DNA of 49,545 nucleotides from Singulisphaera sp. GP187 (GTDB taxonomy: Bacteria; Planctomycetota; Phycisphaerae; Phycisphaerales; SM1A02): assembly GCA_945871445.1 (NCBI GenBank), contig CAMBWI010000011.1, positions 1 to 49,545 on the forward strand, written 5' to 3'. The notes beneath the pieces are model-generated. The model did not search any database. It was not told the DNA's origin and worked only from the letters and a program-made list of their open reading frames with translations. The translations under genes were made by a program, and so were the position numbers. Numbering within the stretch: the stretch's first letter is position 1; every line of letters begins with the position of its first letter. Positions 25,908 to 34,647 of this stretch are shown in pieces.

Positions 25908-26743
25908 TTCACAGCCACCACTCGACGAATCTCTGCAAGTTGCCCTAAGAGTGCGGGCATGCGATCAAGAGATTGAATCGTCGCTCGATCACTCTGCGAA
26001 CTGGCAGGATCTGGATGGCACTCCAGAAAGATTGCATCAACACCTGCAGCAACAGCCGCGCGCGCAAGCAGCGGGGCATGATGTGGATTTCCGCCACTCG
26101 TTTCGCCTTCTCCTGGTCGTTGTGTGGAATGCGTCGCGTCGAAGCAGACAGGCACCCCAAGTTGCATCATCTCTCCAACGCCTGCAAAGTCGTTCACAAG
26201 TCTGTGATATCCAAAGAATGTGCCACGTTCAGTCAACATGATTTGCTTCGCTCCACTTTCGCGCAATTTGCCAATTGCCCCCGCCATTTCAGCTGGAGCC
26301 ATAAATTGCCCCTTCTTCACATTGACTGCTCGACCAGTCGCCGCAGCTGCTTCAAGCAAGTCGGTTTGCCTTGCGAGGAACGCAGGAATTTGCAAGATGT
26401 CGACAGCCTGTGCGGCGCGAGCTGCTTGTTGTGGCTCGTGAATGTCGGTCGTGACTGGAACTCCCAGAGCAGATTTTAGTTTCGCCAGCATCTCGCATCC
26501 GCGTTCCAATCCAGGCCCTCGCGCACTCTTGACGCTCGAGCGATTCGCTTTATCAAAGCTCGCCTTGAAGACAAATGAGAGCCCATGTTTCGCGCATGCA
26601 TCTCGCATCGTTTCGCCGATACGCATATTGATCGCATCGCTTTCCAAGATGCACGGACCAGCAATAATCAGCAGGGGTCCACGGGCGCCTGGGCCCACGA
26701 CCGACGCTGTATGCGAAAAAAACAGGGTGTTGTCAAGCGCCAT
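25904..26743 (-). CDS. kdsA: 3-deoxy-8-phosphooctulonate synthase
   Basis: KdsA condenses arabinose 5-phosphate with phosphoenolpyruvate on the way to the LPS sugar Kdo. The 279 residues from ATG 26743 match the usual ~280; the frame is open upstream to 26830, which would overlap the divergent gene. Motifs are LLIIAGPCILES, FKASFDKANRSS, GVPVTTDIHEP, DILQIPAFLARQTDLL, NVKKGQFMAP, MLTERGTFFGY and CFDATHSTQRPG. Cys31 in AGPC is the metal ligand of metal-dependent KdsA (asparagine in the E. coli type), so this one is predicted to need a divalent metal. It heads the kdsA-mcsA-mcsB operon. Confidence 0.95.
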   Translation of the reverse strand: MALDNTLFFSHTASVVGPGARGPLLIIAGPCILESDAINMRIGETMRDACAKHGLSFVFKASFDKANRSSVKSARGPGLERGCEMLAKLKSALGVPVTTDIHEPQQAARAAQAVDILQIPAFLARQTDLLEAAAATGRAVNVKKGQFMAPAEMAGAIGKLRESGAKQIMLTERGTFFGYHRLVNDFAGVGEMMQLGVPVCFDATHSTQRPGEGETSGGNPHHAPLLARAAVAAGVDAIFLECHPDPASSQSDRATIQSLDRMPALLGQLAEIRRVVAVK

Positions 26744-26843
26744 TTTTAGATTTTTCCATTCAAAATAATCGTCATATTCATTGGCATCCTCTGGCATTTT
26801 ATCCGATAGTTCAATTGAAGGTGCGCACATTCCGTGCGTCTTC

Positions 26844-26850
26844 AGGAGGT
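26844..26850 (+). promoter_or_regulatory. strong Shine-Dalgarno site fixing the DUF1444-like start
   Basis: AGGAGGT is a near-perfect anti-16S complement six bases before ATG 26857. It decides this start over the upstream in-frame ATG at 26815 and stands out because most genes in the window have weak or no such site. Confidence 0.85.
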
Positions 26851-26856
26851 CCAGGA

Positions 26857-27681
26857 ATGGGTGATTCGAACCAAGACAAATTTCCGTCAGACAAATTCCC
26901 CGACGATTGGAAGGGTTTTACCGAAATGGTAGGGCGATTGCTGAAAGGTTGGTATCAGCAAAGGCCTATCGAAATCATTTCGCCACTCAACTTGACCATT
27001 GATGGCAAGGCGTTGGGATTGGAGAATCTCTTTCGCATGGTTCAGCAGGACCCACAGCGAGGTCAAGCGTTTGTGCGAACTTACTTCGAGAGAATCTTTG
27101 AAGGAGATTCGGTCGGCGCAAGTTTGATTCCTTTTTCTGTTGCGCGTCATCGCATCATGCCTCGCATTCAGCCGGAGTCGATCTTCGAAGGAGTCGATCG
27201 ACAGTCGATCGCGCATATTCCGTGGGTCAATGGAACTGTGATTGTCTTTGTGCTGGATATGCCGGAGATGACTGTTAGTGTTTCCACAGAACAAATGATT
27301 CGGTGGGGGATCGGTCCTGAAGATCTCGAGGAAATCGCTCGTCAGAATCTCGGTTCATACGCGCCTGATCTGCAAGTGCAAGTGATCGCAAGTCATGATG
27401 GTGGTCGCGCTGCGCTCTTGTCTTTGAAAGACGGATATGACGCTGCTCGATTGCTCTTGTCCAAATTGCACGAACGACTTGCGAAGGAACTTCGCGGCGA
27501 TTTCTATGTCGCCACGCCTGCACGCGATGTCTTTATCGCACTTTCGTATGGTCCCGATCCGTTCCTAGATCGCGTTCGTACCCGCATCGCACGCGATTAC
27601 TCGCGCTTGCCCTATCCGATCACCAGCGATTTCTTCATCGTGACCCGTGATGGGGTTGCGGGAACTTCTCAGGCTGCGTAG
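26857..27681 (+). CDS. DUF1444 (YtpQ/UPF0354)-like protein
   Basis: The 274-residue soluble protein resembles the DUF1444 family of unknown function. Typical parts are the early LNLTIDGKALGLENLFRMV segment, the central RHRIMPRIQPES with IPWVNGTVIVFVLD, and the late ATPARDVFIALSYGPDPFLD region followed by a DFFIVTRDGV end. No membrane segment, signal or catalytic motif is seen. The start is set by the AGGAGGT site at 26844. It is divergent from kdsA and is followed 14 bp later by a 59-codon gene that may share its transcript. The family match is by eye and should be confirmed by profile search. Confidence 0.7.
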   Translation: MGDSNQDKFPSDKFPDDWKGFTEMVGRLLKGWYQQRPIEIISPLNLTIDGKALGLENLFRMVQQDPQRGQAFVRTYFERIFEGDSVGASLIPFSVARHRIMPRIQPESIFEGVDRQSIAHIPWVNGTVIVFVLDMPEMTVSVSTEQMIRWGIGPEDLEEIARQNLGSYAPDLQVQVIASHDGGRAALLSLKDGYDAARLLLSKLHERLAKELRGDFYVATPARDVFIALSYGPDPFLDRVRTRIARDYSRLPYPITSDFFIVTRDGVAGTSQAA

Positions 27682-27695
27682 TAACCTACGCTGAT

Positions 27696-27875
27696 ATGAA
27701 GGTCGAACCAATCCTCGCCGAACTCAATCGCCAGCGCAATGATCTTTCCAAGGATCCCACTGACATCGAGTGGTTTGCCCTGCATCACGCATTCTGTTTT
27801 GTTTCATATCACATGGCTGACTTTCAGAAATATCTCGATGAAGTCGTGAAGCCTGGCGATCCAAAGCCTGAATAG
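27696..27875 (+). CDS. small protein of 59 residues, unknown function
   Basis: ATG 27696 opens a 59-codon frame ending at TAG 27875, 14 bp after the DUF1444-like gene on the same strand. The product starts MKVEPILAELNRQRNDLSKD and continues with an aromatic and histidine-rich helix (IEWFALHHAFCFVSYHMADF) before an acidic, lysine-containing end. It has no signal peptide. Regular amphipathic composition, the tight spacing and absence of any other gene in the interval support a real gene. I know no family for it. Confidence 0.65.
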   Translation: MKVEPILAELNRQRNDLSKDPTDIEWFALHHAFCFVSYHMADFQKYLDEVVKPGDPKPE

Positions 27876-27979
27876 GCTTCCCAATTTGCGATCAGGGGAG
27901 ATATTTTTCACAACTGGGGAGACAATGTTCACTCTGTCGCATCAATGATGCGAATAGCATTTTTCCGTACGATCAGTTG

Positions 27980-29077
27980 ATGCGCATACATCTCATTGCA
28001 AGCATCATTTCACTCTTTGGAATTTTTGGTTGTGTTCAACCCTTGCGGGAAACAGATTCGGCGTCTGTTACTGAGCAGCGCACATATATGGAACAGCAAG
28101 TCAAGTTTGATCAGTTGCGCAACGAGATGGAGCCGATCGTTCGGCAGATTTCTGTGGCCTTGCCACTTGATTGCAATACAGCGCTGATGAGTATTTCTGA
28201 CTTACAAACGCGTGAGACCTTGATGGATATCGCTGCGATCGCTGGGATTTATGCCGCCATGCAAGTTTCCGCTCCCGATCCGCGGGTTGGATTGACCAAC
28301 CTGCTGATTTCTGGCGAGTCGATTCGTAATGCACTCAAAATTGCAGCCGAGAATGGACCCTATCCCTCGCTTCTACCGATGGTTGCCACGCTGGATTTGA
28401 TCGAAGAAGATTTATTCAAACTTGGTGATAAATGGCTGACTCCAGAGGTACTCGAGCAGGTGCGTTTGATTACAACTCGAACGAATTCCAAAGATAAAAC
28501 CCCTTTGGAAGGACTACTGAAGGTGAATGAAATGCTTGTGACAAAATTCAAAATGCCCAAGAGTATTCAGATTGATTCATCATTCGTTCAGTTTGACGAT
28601 AATGGTGTGCTCGAGCGTGCGCTTGGCGAAATTCATGCGTTGCGACTTGCGGGTCAAGAAGGCGGGGCAATTTTCGCACAGTTGCCTCTAGCGATGGAGT
28701 TTCGTTTGCGGCGAGCATTGGTTGCGACGATCAACGATCCATCATTTCAGAAAATTCAAGCAGAATTCGCGCAGATGTCTATGCAGATGAAGGAACTCCA
28801 GCAACTACAAGCTCTGCAACAACTCCAATCACTCGATGCATTGAAGTATCTCGAATTGCTGAAAAACCTTGAATCTCTGAAGGCTCTGGATGTACTGAAG
28901 AATCTTGAATTGTTGAAAAATTTGGAAATGGGGGAGCAACTCACGAATCTCCAATCGCTTCAAGCGCTTGATGATCTTTCAGCATTCAGGTGGTTTGCGT
29001 TTGGAGCAATTGCGGTCGGACTCGTCGGGCAAGGGTTCATCTTCGTTTGGTTTGCCCGACGATGCGCATCGAAGTGA
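27980..29077 (+). CDS. lipoprotein with leucine-rich coiled segment and C-terminal membrane helix
   Basis: The 365-residue protein begins with a lipoprotein signal (LIASIISLFGIFGC). A helical middle of about 230 residues shows no family I recognise. From about 255 to 325 it has short repeating Leu-containing units such as LQALQQLQSLDAL, LKYLELLKNLESL and LKNLELLKNLEMG, probably one long amphipathic helix or coiled coil. A hydrophobic segment near the end (FAFGAIAVGLVGQGFIFVWF) is followed by basic residues. Having both a lipid anchor and a terminal membrane helix is unusual. ATG 27980 is preceded by an in-frame TTG. The gene lies 95 bp before ileS. Confidence 0.78.
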   Translation: MRIHLIASIISLFGIFGCVQPLRETDSASVTEQRTYMEQQVKFDQLRNEMEPIVRQISVALPLDCNTALMSISDLQTRETLMDIAAIAGIYAAMQVSAPDPRVGLTNLLISGESIRNALKIAAENGPYPSLLPMVATLDLIEEDLFKLGDKWLTPEVLEQVRLITTRTNSKDKTPLEGLLKVNEMLVTKFKMPKSIQIDSSFVQFDDNGVLERALGEIHALRLAGQEGGAIFAQLPLAMEFRLRRALVATINDPSFQKIQAEFAQMSMQMKELQQLQALQQLQSLDALKYLELLKNLESLKALDVLKNLELLKNLEMGEQLTNLQSLQALDDLSAFRWFAFGAIAVGLVGQGFIFVWFARRCASK

Positions 29078-29172
29078 CAGAATCTCATTGTTCGTTTTTC
29101 TATCGCAGGCAGCATAGGACTTTATTATCAAGTTCGACTTTGCTGCGAACTCCATTACACTCCATAGACCCA

Positions 29173-32019
29173 ATGAGCGACACTCGCGATTACAAGATTA
29201 CGCTGAATCTTCCTAAGACTGCATTCCCGATGAAGGCGAATCTCGCTCAAGCCGAGCCCGCCACCATCACGCGCTGGCAGAAACAGGGAGTCTCTGCTGC
29301 GATTACTGCTTCACGCGTTGACTCACCAAAGTTTATTTTTCACGATGGTCCGCCATATGCAAATGGTTCGATCCATGTTGGTCATCTCTTGAACAAAGTC
29401 TTGAAGGACCTTGTCGTGCGCAGCGCGATTATGGAAGGCCGCGGATGTCATTATGTTCCTGGGTGGGATTGTCACGGACTCCCAATCGAACATCGCGTGA
29501 TGACTGGTTTGGTCGAGAGCGGCAAGGCCGCCAAACTTGAAACCCTTTCCGACGAACATCGTCGTATGGCTATTCGCCGCGAATGCGCCACATATGCGGC
29601 GAAGTTCATCAAGACGCAAGCAGCGCAGATGCAGCGTCTCCTGACGCTTGCGGATTATGAGAATCCATACTTCACGATGCAGCCAGAATATGAAGCGGGC
29701 ACGCTGGAAGTTTTCGCAGGTCTTTTAGAAAAGGGATATGTCTTTCGTCAATTGAAGCCTGTTCATTGGTCGATTGCCAATCGCACCGCGCTTGCAGAGG
29801 CAGAGTTGGAATATGAAGATCGCGTCGACCCTTCGATCTATGTCGACTTCGAATCCGCAGACACAGCAAAAGTCGACGCGGTCTTTGGCTTCGAGTGCGA
29901 ATGCAAGCCATCGTTCATGATTTGGACGACAACTCCGTGGACATTGCCTGCAAATCTTGCAATTGCCGTGCATCCAAGGAATACATACGCGCTTGTAGAA
30001 ATGGATGGTGCGCTAACAATTGTCGCAGCTGAGATGCTCGACAAAGTTGTCGCAGTTGTTGGTGCGACTGCGGTGAGTAAGAAAGCTGAAGCCCTCGGAT
30101 CTGCGCTTGTTGGTCTTGAATATCGCCATCCATTCTGCGACCGAACCAGTCGCGTTGTAGCTGCTGAATATGTCACGATGGAAGATGGAACAGGATTGGT
30201 GCACACTGCGCCAGGTCACGGCGACGATGATTACCGCACAGGTCTGCGAGAAGGTCTGGAAATTTATTGCCCAGTGCGTGATGATGGAACATTTGATGAG
30301 AGTGCGCCCGAGTGGTTGCAAGGAAAAGTTGTTTGGGATGCGAACGCTTTGGTCATCGAACATTTACGCACGAGCGGACATCTGGTGCATGCTTTGCAAT
30401 TCACCCATTCGTATCCGCACGATTGGCGCAGTCGAACGCCAGTGATTTTCCGTGCAACCGAACAGTGGTTCATCGGAGTTGATCGCCCTGCGGGAAATGG
30501 CGCAAATCCAGCAACTTCTCTTCGTGCTATGGCGCTCGAAGCTGTCAATAAAACGGTCAAGTTTTTCCCAGAGTGGGGTCGCAATCGACTGCGTGGAATG
30601 CTTGAAAGTAGGCCAGATTGGTGCATCAGTCGCCAGAGATCGTGGGGACTTCCTATTCCCGCATTCCGCCAGGCAGATGGAAGTGTCTTTATGACTGCTG
30701 CAAGCGTTCGTGCTGTGGCACAGTGCGTGAAGAGCAAAGGAAGCGACGCGTGGTTCACTCTTTCGCCAACAGAATTGCTCGCGGCGTATGACCCATCGAA
30801 AGATTCTGATTTGTCAAAGGATTCTGTCACGGCCTTCGATATCGCATCCCTAAATAAAATGCACGACATTTTCGATGTTTGGTTCGAAGCTGGATCTTCG
30901 TGGCATTCGGTCATGCAACAGCGTGGCGTTGGATTTCCAAGCGCGCTCTATTTGGAAGGTTCCGATCAACACCGAGGATGGTTCCAGTTGTCGTTGTTGC
31001 CTTCGCTTGGCGTGACGGGTAAGCCGCCATTTGATGCCCTTGTCACTCACGGATTCTTGGTCGACAAAGATGGTCGCAAGATGAGCAAGAGTTTGGGCAA
31101 CGCATTGGAAGTCGACACATTGCTGAAGGACTATGGCGCGGAAGTTGCGCGTTGGTGGGTCTCTGGCGTGGCGTACGACGGAGACATTCGCATCGACTTG
31201 GATTACTTCAAGGTTGCTGGAGAGTCCTATCGAAAAGTGCGTAATACCCTGCGGTTTTTGCTGTCGAATCTCTTCGACGCTCCGGCGTGGAGCGACGATG
31301 AAGTCCGTGCGCTCGCGCTTGGCGCGCCGCCAGAATCTCTGGGAGGTTGGTTGATGGGAGAACTCTCCCTGCTCGAAGCTGAAGTTCGAGCTGGATATGC
31401 CGCATTTGATTTTCGCAAAGTGCATCTTGCGCTTTTCAATTTCTGCAACGAGACTCTCTCTGCGATTTTTTGTGCCGCTGCCAAAGACCGTTTGTACTGC
31501 GATGCTGCGGACAGTCCTCGTCGGCGTGCGACACAAGCTGCGGCGCATATCACTATGGAAGTTCTCTGCAGATTGCTTGCGCCGATTCTTCCTCACACAG
31601 CAGAAGAAGCGTGGATTGCACTGCGTGGCGAGAATGCACCAGTTCTCTTTACCCACAGTCATTATGGTTTGAAGGCCAATCGAGATATGCGCTGGGCAGA
31701 TGTGATGACTGCGTGTGCTGGTGTGTCGAAGGCTCTGGAAGTCGCAAAGGTAAGTGGTATCGACAATCCACTTGATGCTGCTGTGGTGATTCCAGATCCA
31801 CACTCATTGCTCGCACCATTCTTGCCAGAACTTGCAGACTTGTGTGGCGTTTCTCAAGTGACGCTTGATCGCTCTGCGACCAGTGTTGTTGTTCGCGATC
31901 TTCGCCAAGATTCTGGCGCAAGTCGTTGTGATCGTTCGTGGCGACGCGACGGAACAGTGCGTGTTCGATCTGACGGCGGGGCACTGAGCGACCGAGATGC
32001 GCTTGCAGTTGGGGTCTAA
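29173..32019 (+). CDS. ileS: isoleucine--tRNA ligase
   Basis: This 948-residue class I synthetase charges tRNA-Ile. The HIGH-type motif is HVGH at 68-71 in PPYANGSIHVGHLLNKVLKD, and the KMSKS loop is at 636-640. The editing domain has the WTTTPWTLPANLAIAV and GTGLVHTAPGHGDDDY stretches. The bacterial-type C-terminal zinc finger is degenerate: the alignable end SRCDRSWRRDGTV retains Cys919 but has Ser922 for the second cysteine, and no later CxxC is found. ATG 29173 is chosen since the family's N-terminus begins there; the frame upstream overlaps the lipoprotein gene. Confidence 0.95.
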   Translation: MSDTRDYKITLNLPKTAFPMKANLAQAEPATITRWQKQGVSAAITASRVDSPKFIFHDGPPYANGSIHVGHLLNKVLKDLVVRSAIMEGRGCHYVPGWDCHGLPIEHRVMTGLVESGKAAKLETLSDEHRRMAIRRECATYAAKFIKTQAAQMQRLLTLADYENPYFTMQPEYEAGTLEVFAGLLEKGYVFRQLKPVHWSIANRTALAEAELEYEDRVDPSIYVDFESADTAKVDAVFGFECECKPSFMIWTTTPWTLPANLAIAVHPRNTYALVEMDGALTIVAAEMLDKVVAVVGATAVSKKAEALGSALVGLEYRHPFCDRTSRVVAAEYVTMEDGTGLVHTAPGHGDDDYRTGLREGLEIYCPVRDDGTFDESAPEWLQGKVVWDANALVIEHLRTSGHLVHALQFTHSYPHDWRSRTPVIFRATEQWFIGVDRPAGNGANPATSLRAMALEAVNKTVKFFPEWGRNRLRGMLESRPDWCISRQRSWGLPIPAFRQADGSVFMTAASVRAVAQCVKSKGSDAWFTLSPTELLAAYDPSKDSDLSKDSVTAFDIASLNKMHDIFDVWFEAGSSWHSVMQQRGVGFPSALYLEGSDQHRGWFQLSLLPSLGVTGKPPFDALVTHGFLVDKDGRKMSKSLGNALEVDTLLKDYGAEVARWWVSGVAYDGDIRIDLDYFKVAGESYRKVRNTLRFLLSNLFDAPAWSDDEVRALALGAPPESLGGWLMGELSLLEAEVRAGYAAFDFRKVHLALFNFCNETLSAIFCAAAKDRLYCDAADSPRRRATQAAAHITMEVLCRLLAPILPHTAEEAWIALRGENAPVLFTHSHYGLKANRDMRWADVMTACAGVSKALEVAKVSGIDNPLDAAVVIPDPHSLLAPFLPELADLCGVSQVTLDRSATSVVVRDLRQDSGASRCDRSWRRDGTVRVRSDGGALSDRDALAVGV

Positions 32020-32122
32020 ACGCCAAGTTTCTTGATTGATGAAGTCAGCAATCGACTTGCGACCTTTGTCCGCAGTGATGAAAGAAAAGAATCGCAGTGT
32101 CGTCTTGAGACTCGATCTTCAA

Positions 32123-32566
32123 TCAGCTGACTTTCGAGCCAGCTTTGACCGGCTTGTCGACTGTGAGCAAGATCACATCTCGTTCATCTGGGCCAGGTTT
32201 CGCTGCGGGTGCTGTAGCGACAGGTGGTTGGCCATCTGCAGCAACTGCAACCGCCGCAGGCGCGACCACAACTGCAAGTTCTTTCAAGTCACTCGCGGCA
32301 AGAATCATTCCCGCACTGACTTCTCCGCGCAATTGGCGTGGTTCCAAGTTTGCAACAATAATCACTTGCTTGCCAACGAGAGTCGACGGGTCATACCACG
32401 CTTTGATCCCTGCGCAGACTTGACGACCACCTGGAGTTCCATCATCAAGACGAATCTTCAGCAATTTGTCAGCATTGGGATGGGCTTCGGCGCTGAGTAC
32501 CGTCGCCACGCGAAAATCTATCTTTGCAAAGAGGTCGTAGGAAATCGGCGCAAGCGATTCGCTCAT
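32123..32566 (-). CDS. tRNA-binding (EMAP-II/MetG C-terminal-like) OB-fold protein
   Basis: The 147-residue protein matches the stand-alone tRNA-binding domain related to the C-terminus of methionyl-tRNA synthetase and to CsaA/Trbp111. The core is FAKIDFRVATVLSAEAHPNA, DKLLKIRLDDG, RQVCAGIKAWYDPSTLVGKQ, VIIVANLEPRQLRGEVSAGM and ILAAS. An insert of about 30 residues rich in Ala, Pro and Val sits before the final strand. Dimers of such domains bind tRNA elbows or, for CsaA, unfolded proteins. Its start overlaps the stop of the PpiD-like gene by four bases. Convergent ileS ends 103 bp away; nothing else is seen in that gap. Confidence 0.88.
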   Translation of the reverse strand: MSESLAPISYDLFAKIDFRVATVLSAEAHPNADKLLKIRLDDGTPGGRQVCAGIKAWYDPSTLVGKQVIIVANLEPRQLRGEVSAGMILAASDLKELAVVVAPAAVAVAADGQPPVATAPAAKPGPDERDVILLTVDKPVKAGSKVS

Positions 32567-34524
32567 TGTGCAACCTTCACAGATGTCGCTGGCGCGTCCT
32601 TCGCAGTCTCTTCGACCTCTTTGTCATCACTCGCGTCATCATCGTCATTTTCCGTCACTGGATTTGCAAGCGTAAAACCATTGCGAGCGATGAGTGCTTC
32701 GAGTGTGAAAAGTTCCTGCGGATTTCCAGAAGCGGGATCCGATGCAACCACAGATCGGAATCGTTGATTCGTGACAAGTTGCGGAATTTCGCCGCGATTC
32801 ATTTGCGTGATGCTGTCGATGCGAACGACAACAAGCGCAAGTTTTTCTGGCGCTAGAATGACAAGAGTTCGTTCTGCAACAGGCATATTTGTGATTTGAG
32901 TGCCAGTTGGCAGGCTCATCGCTCGTTCCACAACACTCTTTACAACCGCTGCGTCCTGACCCAAAATCGGCAATTGACCAGGGAATTTCAGCCCATATTG
33001 CAGGAATTGCTTTTCGCCTTGGCGAAGATCCCTGTATGCCTCAACCGATGTTCCATATGTGGTTGCAACAGCGCCAAGACCTTGATCAATTGCTTCGCGT
33101 TGAATCTCTGATGTCATTCCGGCCAACTTCTCATATCGGCGCAAGCGATTGACATCAGCGATCAACGCATCTCGCACGATGTCGATTGATGCTGGTGCGT
33201 GAGAATTTTCTGCGGCGGTCACGCGAAATACAAAGAGATCGCCAGCTTCATTTTGAAGCACTGGGCTGGCAACGCCTGCTTGCGAAAGGAGGGTTGTCTT
33301 TGTTGAGAATTCGCGCAGAGCTTCGACAAGTTGGATCGCATTGACTGGTTGTGCGCCGAAGCGAGTTGTTGTCGCAGTTCCCAAACCTGGAATTGCGGCG
33401 ACCTCATTGGGCGAAGTCCAACCTTCACCACTCGTCTGAACTGTTGGTGCTGCGATCGAGAACTTCTCTGCAATTTCTGTTGCAAGTTGAGTAAAGGGAA
33501 ACTGTTTCGCATTCCAATCTTCTGGCAAGGTGTAATAGCCATTGACTTGCGGCAGACCGCGCATCACGAGTTGCATGCGGTCAGATATGAACTTCGAAAT
33601 TTCCTTGCGTTTCTCTGCGATTGATGCAGTCAATACCTTCGCCTTGACTGCATCGCGAGATCCTTCGAAGGACGCCATTTCAGCCGTGGGGGAGAGCGAC
33701 GCGGCTGGAAATTCTGTCGGATGCTCTAACCAATACTTTCGCAATTCGATGTTGGAAAGAGCAGGGCTTTGTTCGACGAGTGTCGTGATCGATGAGGTTG
33801 GGATCATGATCCAATCCATTTTGACTCGGTCTGCAATGCGATAGCCAAATCCAAATTTCCCTTCGCCTGCCAAGAACCCACCGTAGGTTGTCAGTTGCTC
33901 TTGAAGAGCAACTTCTGTCGGGGCTTCGACTTCGACCTTGGTCTTGACGCCATCGAGAACAACTAATTCGCCAGAGACAGCGGCCAACAACGCCGCAGCA
34001 GATTGTTCGAGTCGTGGAGCAGACAATCGACCTGGACCGCTGGTCACAAGGTTCACATATCGCAGTACGCCATTCAGTTTCGCAATTGTTTCGAAAACTT
34101 CGGTTGGCGTTTGTCCACCTTCGCGGCAGAGTCCAGCAATCAAATTGCGCTCTGGGACATTGTTCGCAGTTGCCATCGCCGCCAATCGTGCTTGTCCATC
34201 TGCAGCACCGCCGACAAGTCCAGCGCGTTCAGCTTCGAGCGTCAGCAAATACCAGTGGATTGGATCTTTGTCCAACCCAAGCGCACGAACGGTGGGATCT
34301 CCGAGCATTCCGATGACGCGGGTTTCCTGTTGCAATCTTGCACGATCTCCTTCGGTCACAGTCACGCCATCGATCGTGGTCGCCCAGGTCGCCCGACCAG
34401 TTAAGAGATCGGTCATAAACGTACTGCTCTGGTCAAAGACCAGCCAGGAAACCATCAAAAATGTCATGCCAACGATCAAGATCCAACGCGAAGCCTTTTC
34501 GTTCTTCCGAAAAAATTTCAACAT
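32563..34524 (-). CDS. PpiD/SurA-N-like membrane-anchored periplasmic protein without visible parvulin domain
   Basis: The 653-residue protein opens like PpiD: a basic start (MLKFFRKNEKASR), one membrane helix (WILIVGMTFLMVSWLVF) and then an extracytoplasmic SurA-N-like helical region beginning WATTIDGVTVTEGDRARLQQ. PpiD-type proteins act as chaperones at the Sec translocon. I see no parvulin signature (no GGDLGW-like stretch), so peptidyl-prolyl isomerase activity is doubtful. The C-terminal tail is strongly acidic (NDDDDASDDKEVEE). It is followed by the tRNA-binding protein with a 4-bp overlap. The family link rests on layout more than on motifs. Confidence 0.72.
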   Translation of the reverse strand: MLKFFRKNEKASRWILIVGMTFLMVSWLVFDQSSTFMTDLLTGRATWATTIDGVTVTEGDRARLQQETRVIGMLGDPTVRALGLDKDPIHWYLLTLEAERAGLVGGAADGQARLAAMATANNVPERNLIAGLCREGGQTPTEVFETIAKLNGVLRYVNLVTSGPGRLSAPRLEQSAAALLAAVSGELVVLDGVKTKVEVEAPTEVALQEQLTTYGGFLAGEGKFGFGYRIADRVKMDWIMIPTSSITTLVEQSPALSNIELRKYWLEHPTEFPAASLSPTAEMASFEGSRDAVKAKVLTASIAEKRKEISKFISDRMQLVMRGLPQVNGYYTLPEDWNAKQFPFTQLATEIAEKFSIAAPTVQTSGEGWTSPNEVAAIPGLGTATTTRFGAQPVNAIQLVEALREFSTKTTLLSQAGVASPVLQNEAGDLFVFRVTAAENSHAPASIDIVRDALIADVNRLRRYEKLAGMTSEIQREAIDQGLGAVATTYGTSVEAYRDLRQGEKQFLQYGLKFPGQLPILGQDAAVVKSVVERAMSLPTGTQITNMPVAERTLVILAPEKLALVVVRIDSITQMNRGEIPQLVTNQRFRSVVASDPASGNPQELFTLEALIARNGFTLANPVTENDDDDASDDKEVEETAKDAPATSVKVAQ

Positions 34525-34597
34525 GATGAAGTACCTCTATTCCTTTGAATGCGATTCAATTTGCTCTGTCTGGTGATTTTATCTGTGTTGTAAAAAA

Positions 34598-34624
34598 ACG
34601 CACGGACGTTGTTTGTCCGTGCGT
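34598..34624 (-). terminator. rho-independent terminator of rpsD
   Basis: ACGCACGGAC and GTCCGTGCGT form a perfect 10-bp stem around a 7-base loop. Read on the reverse strand the stem is followed by seven T, 24 bp after the rpsD stop, so it ends the rpsD transcript. Confidence 0.93.
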
Positions 34625-34647
34625 TCTAGAAATCAAGTTTCACACGA

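Noticed and set aside
27938-27964. Terminator behind the 59-codon gene (CGCATC-AAT-GATGCG)
   Set aside because: The stem has six pairs and a three-base loop, and the T-run begins seven bases after it, so termination is doubtful.
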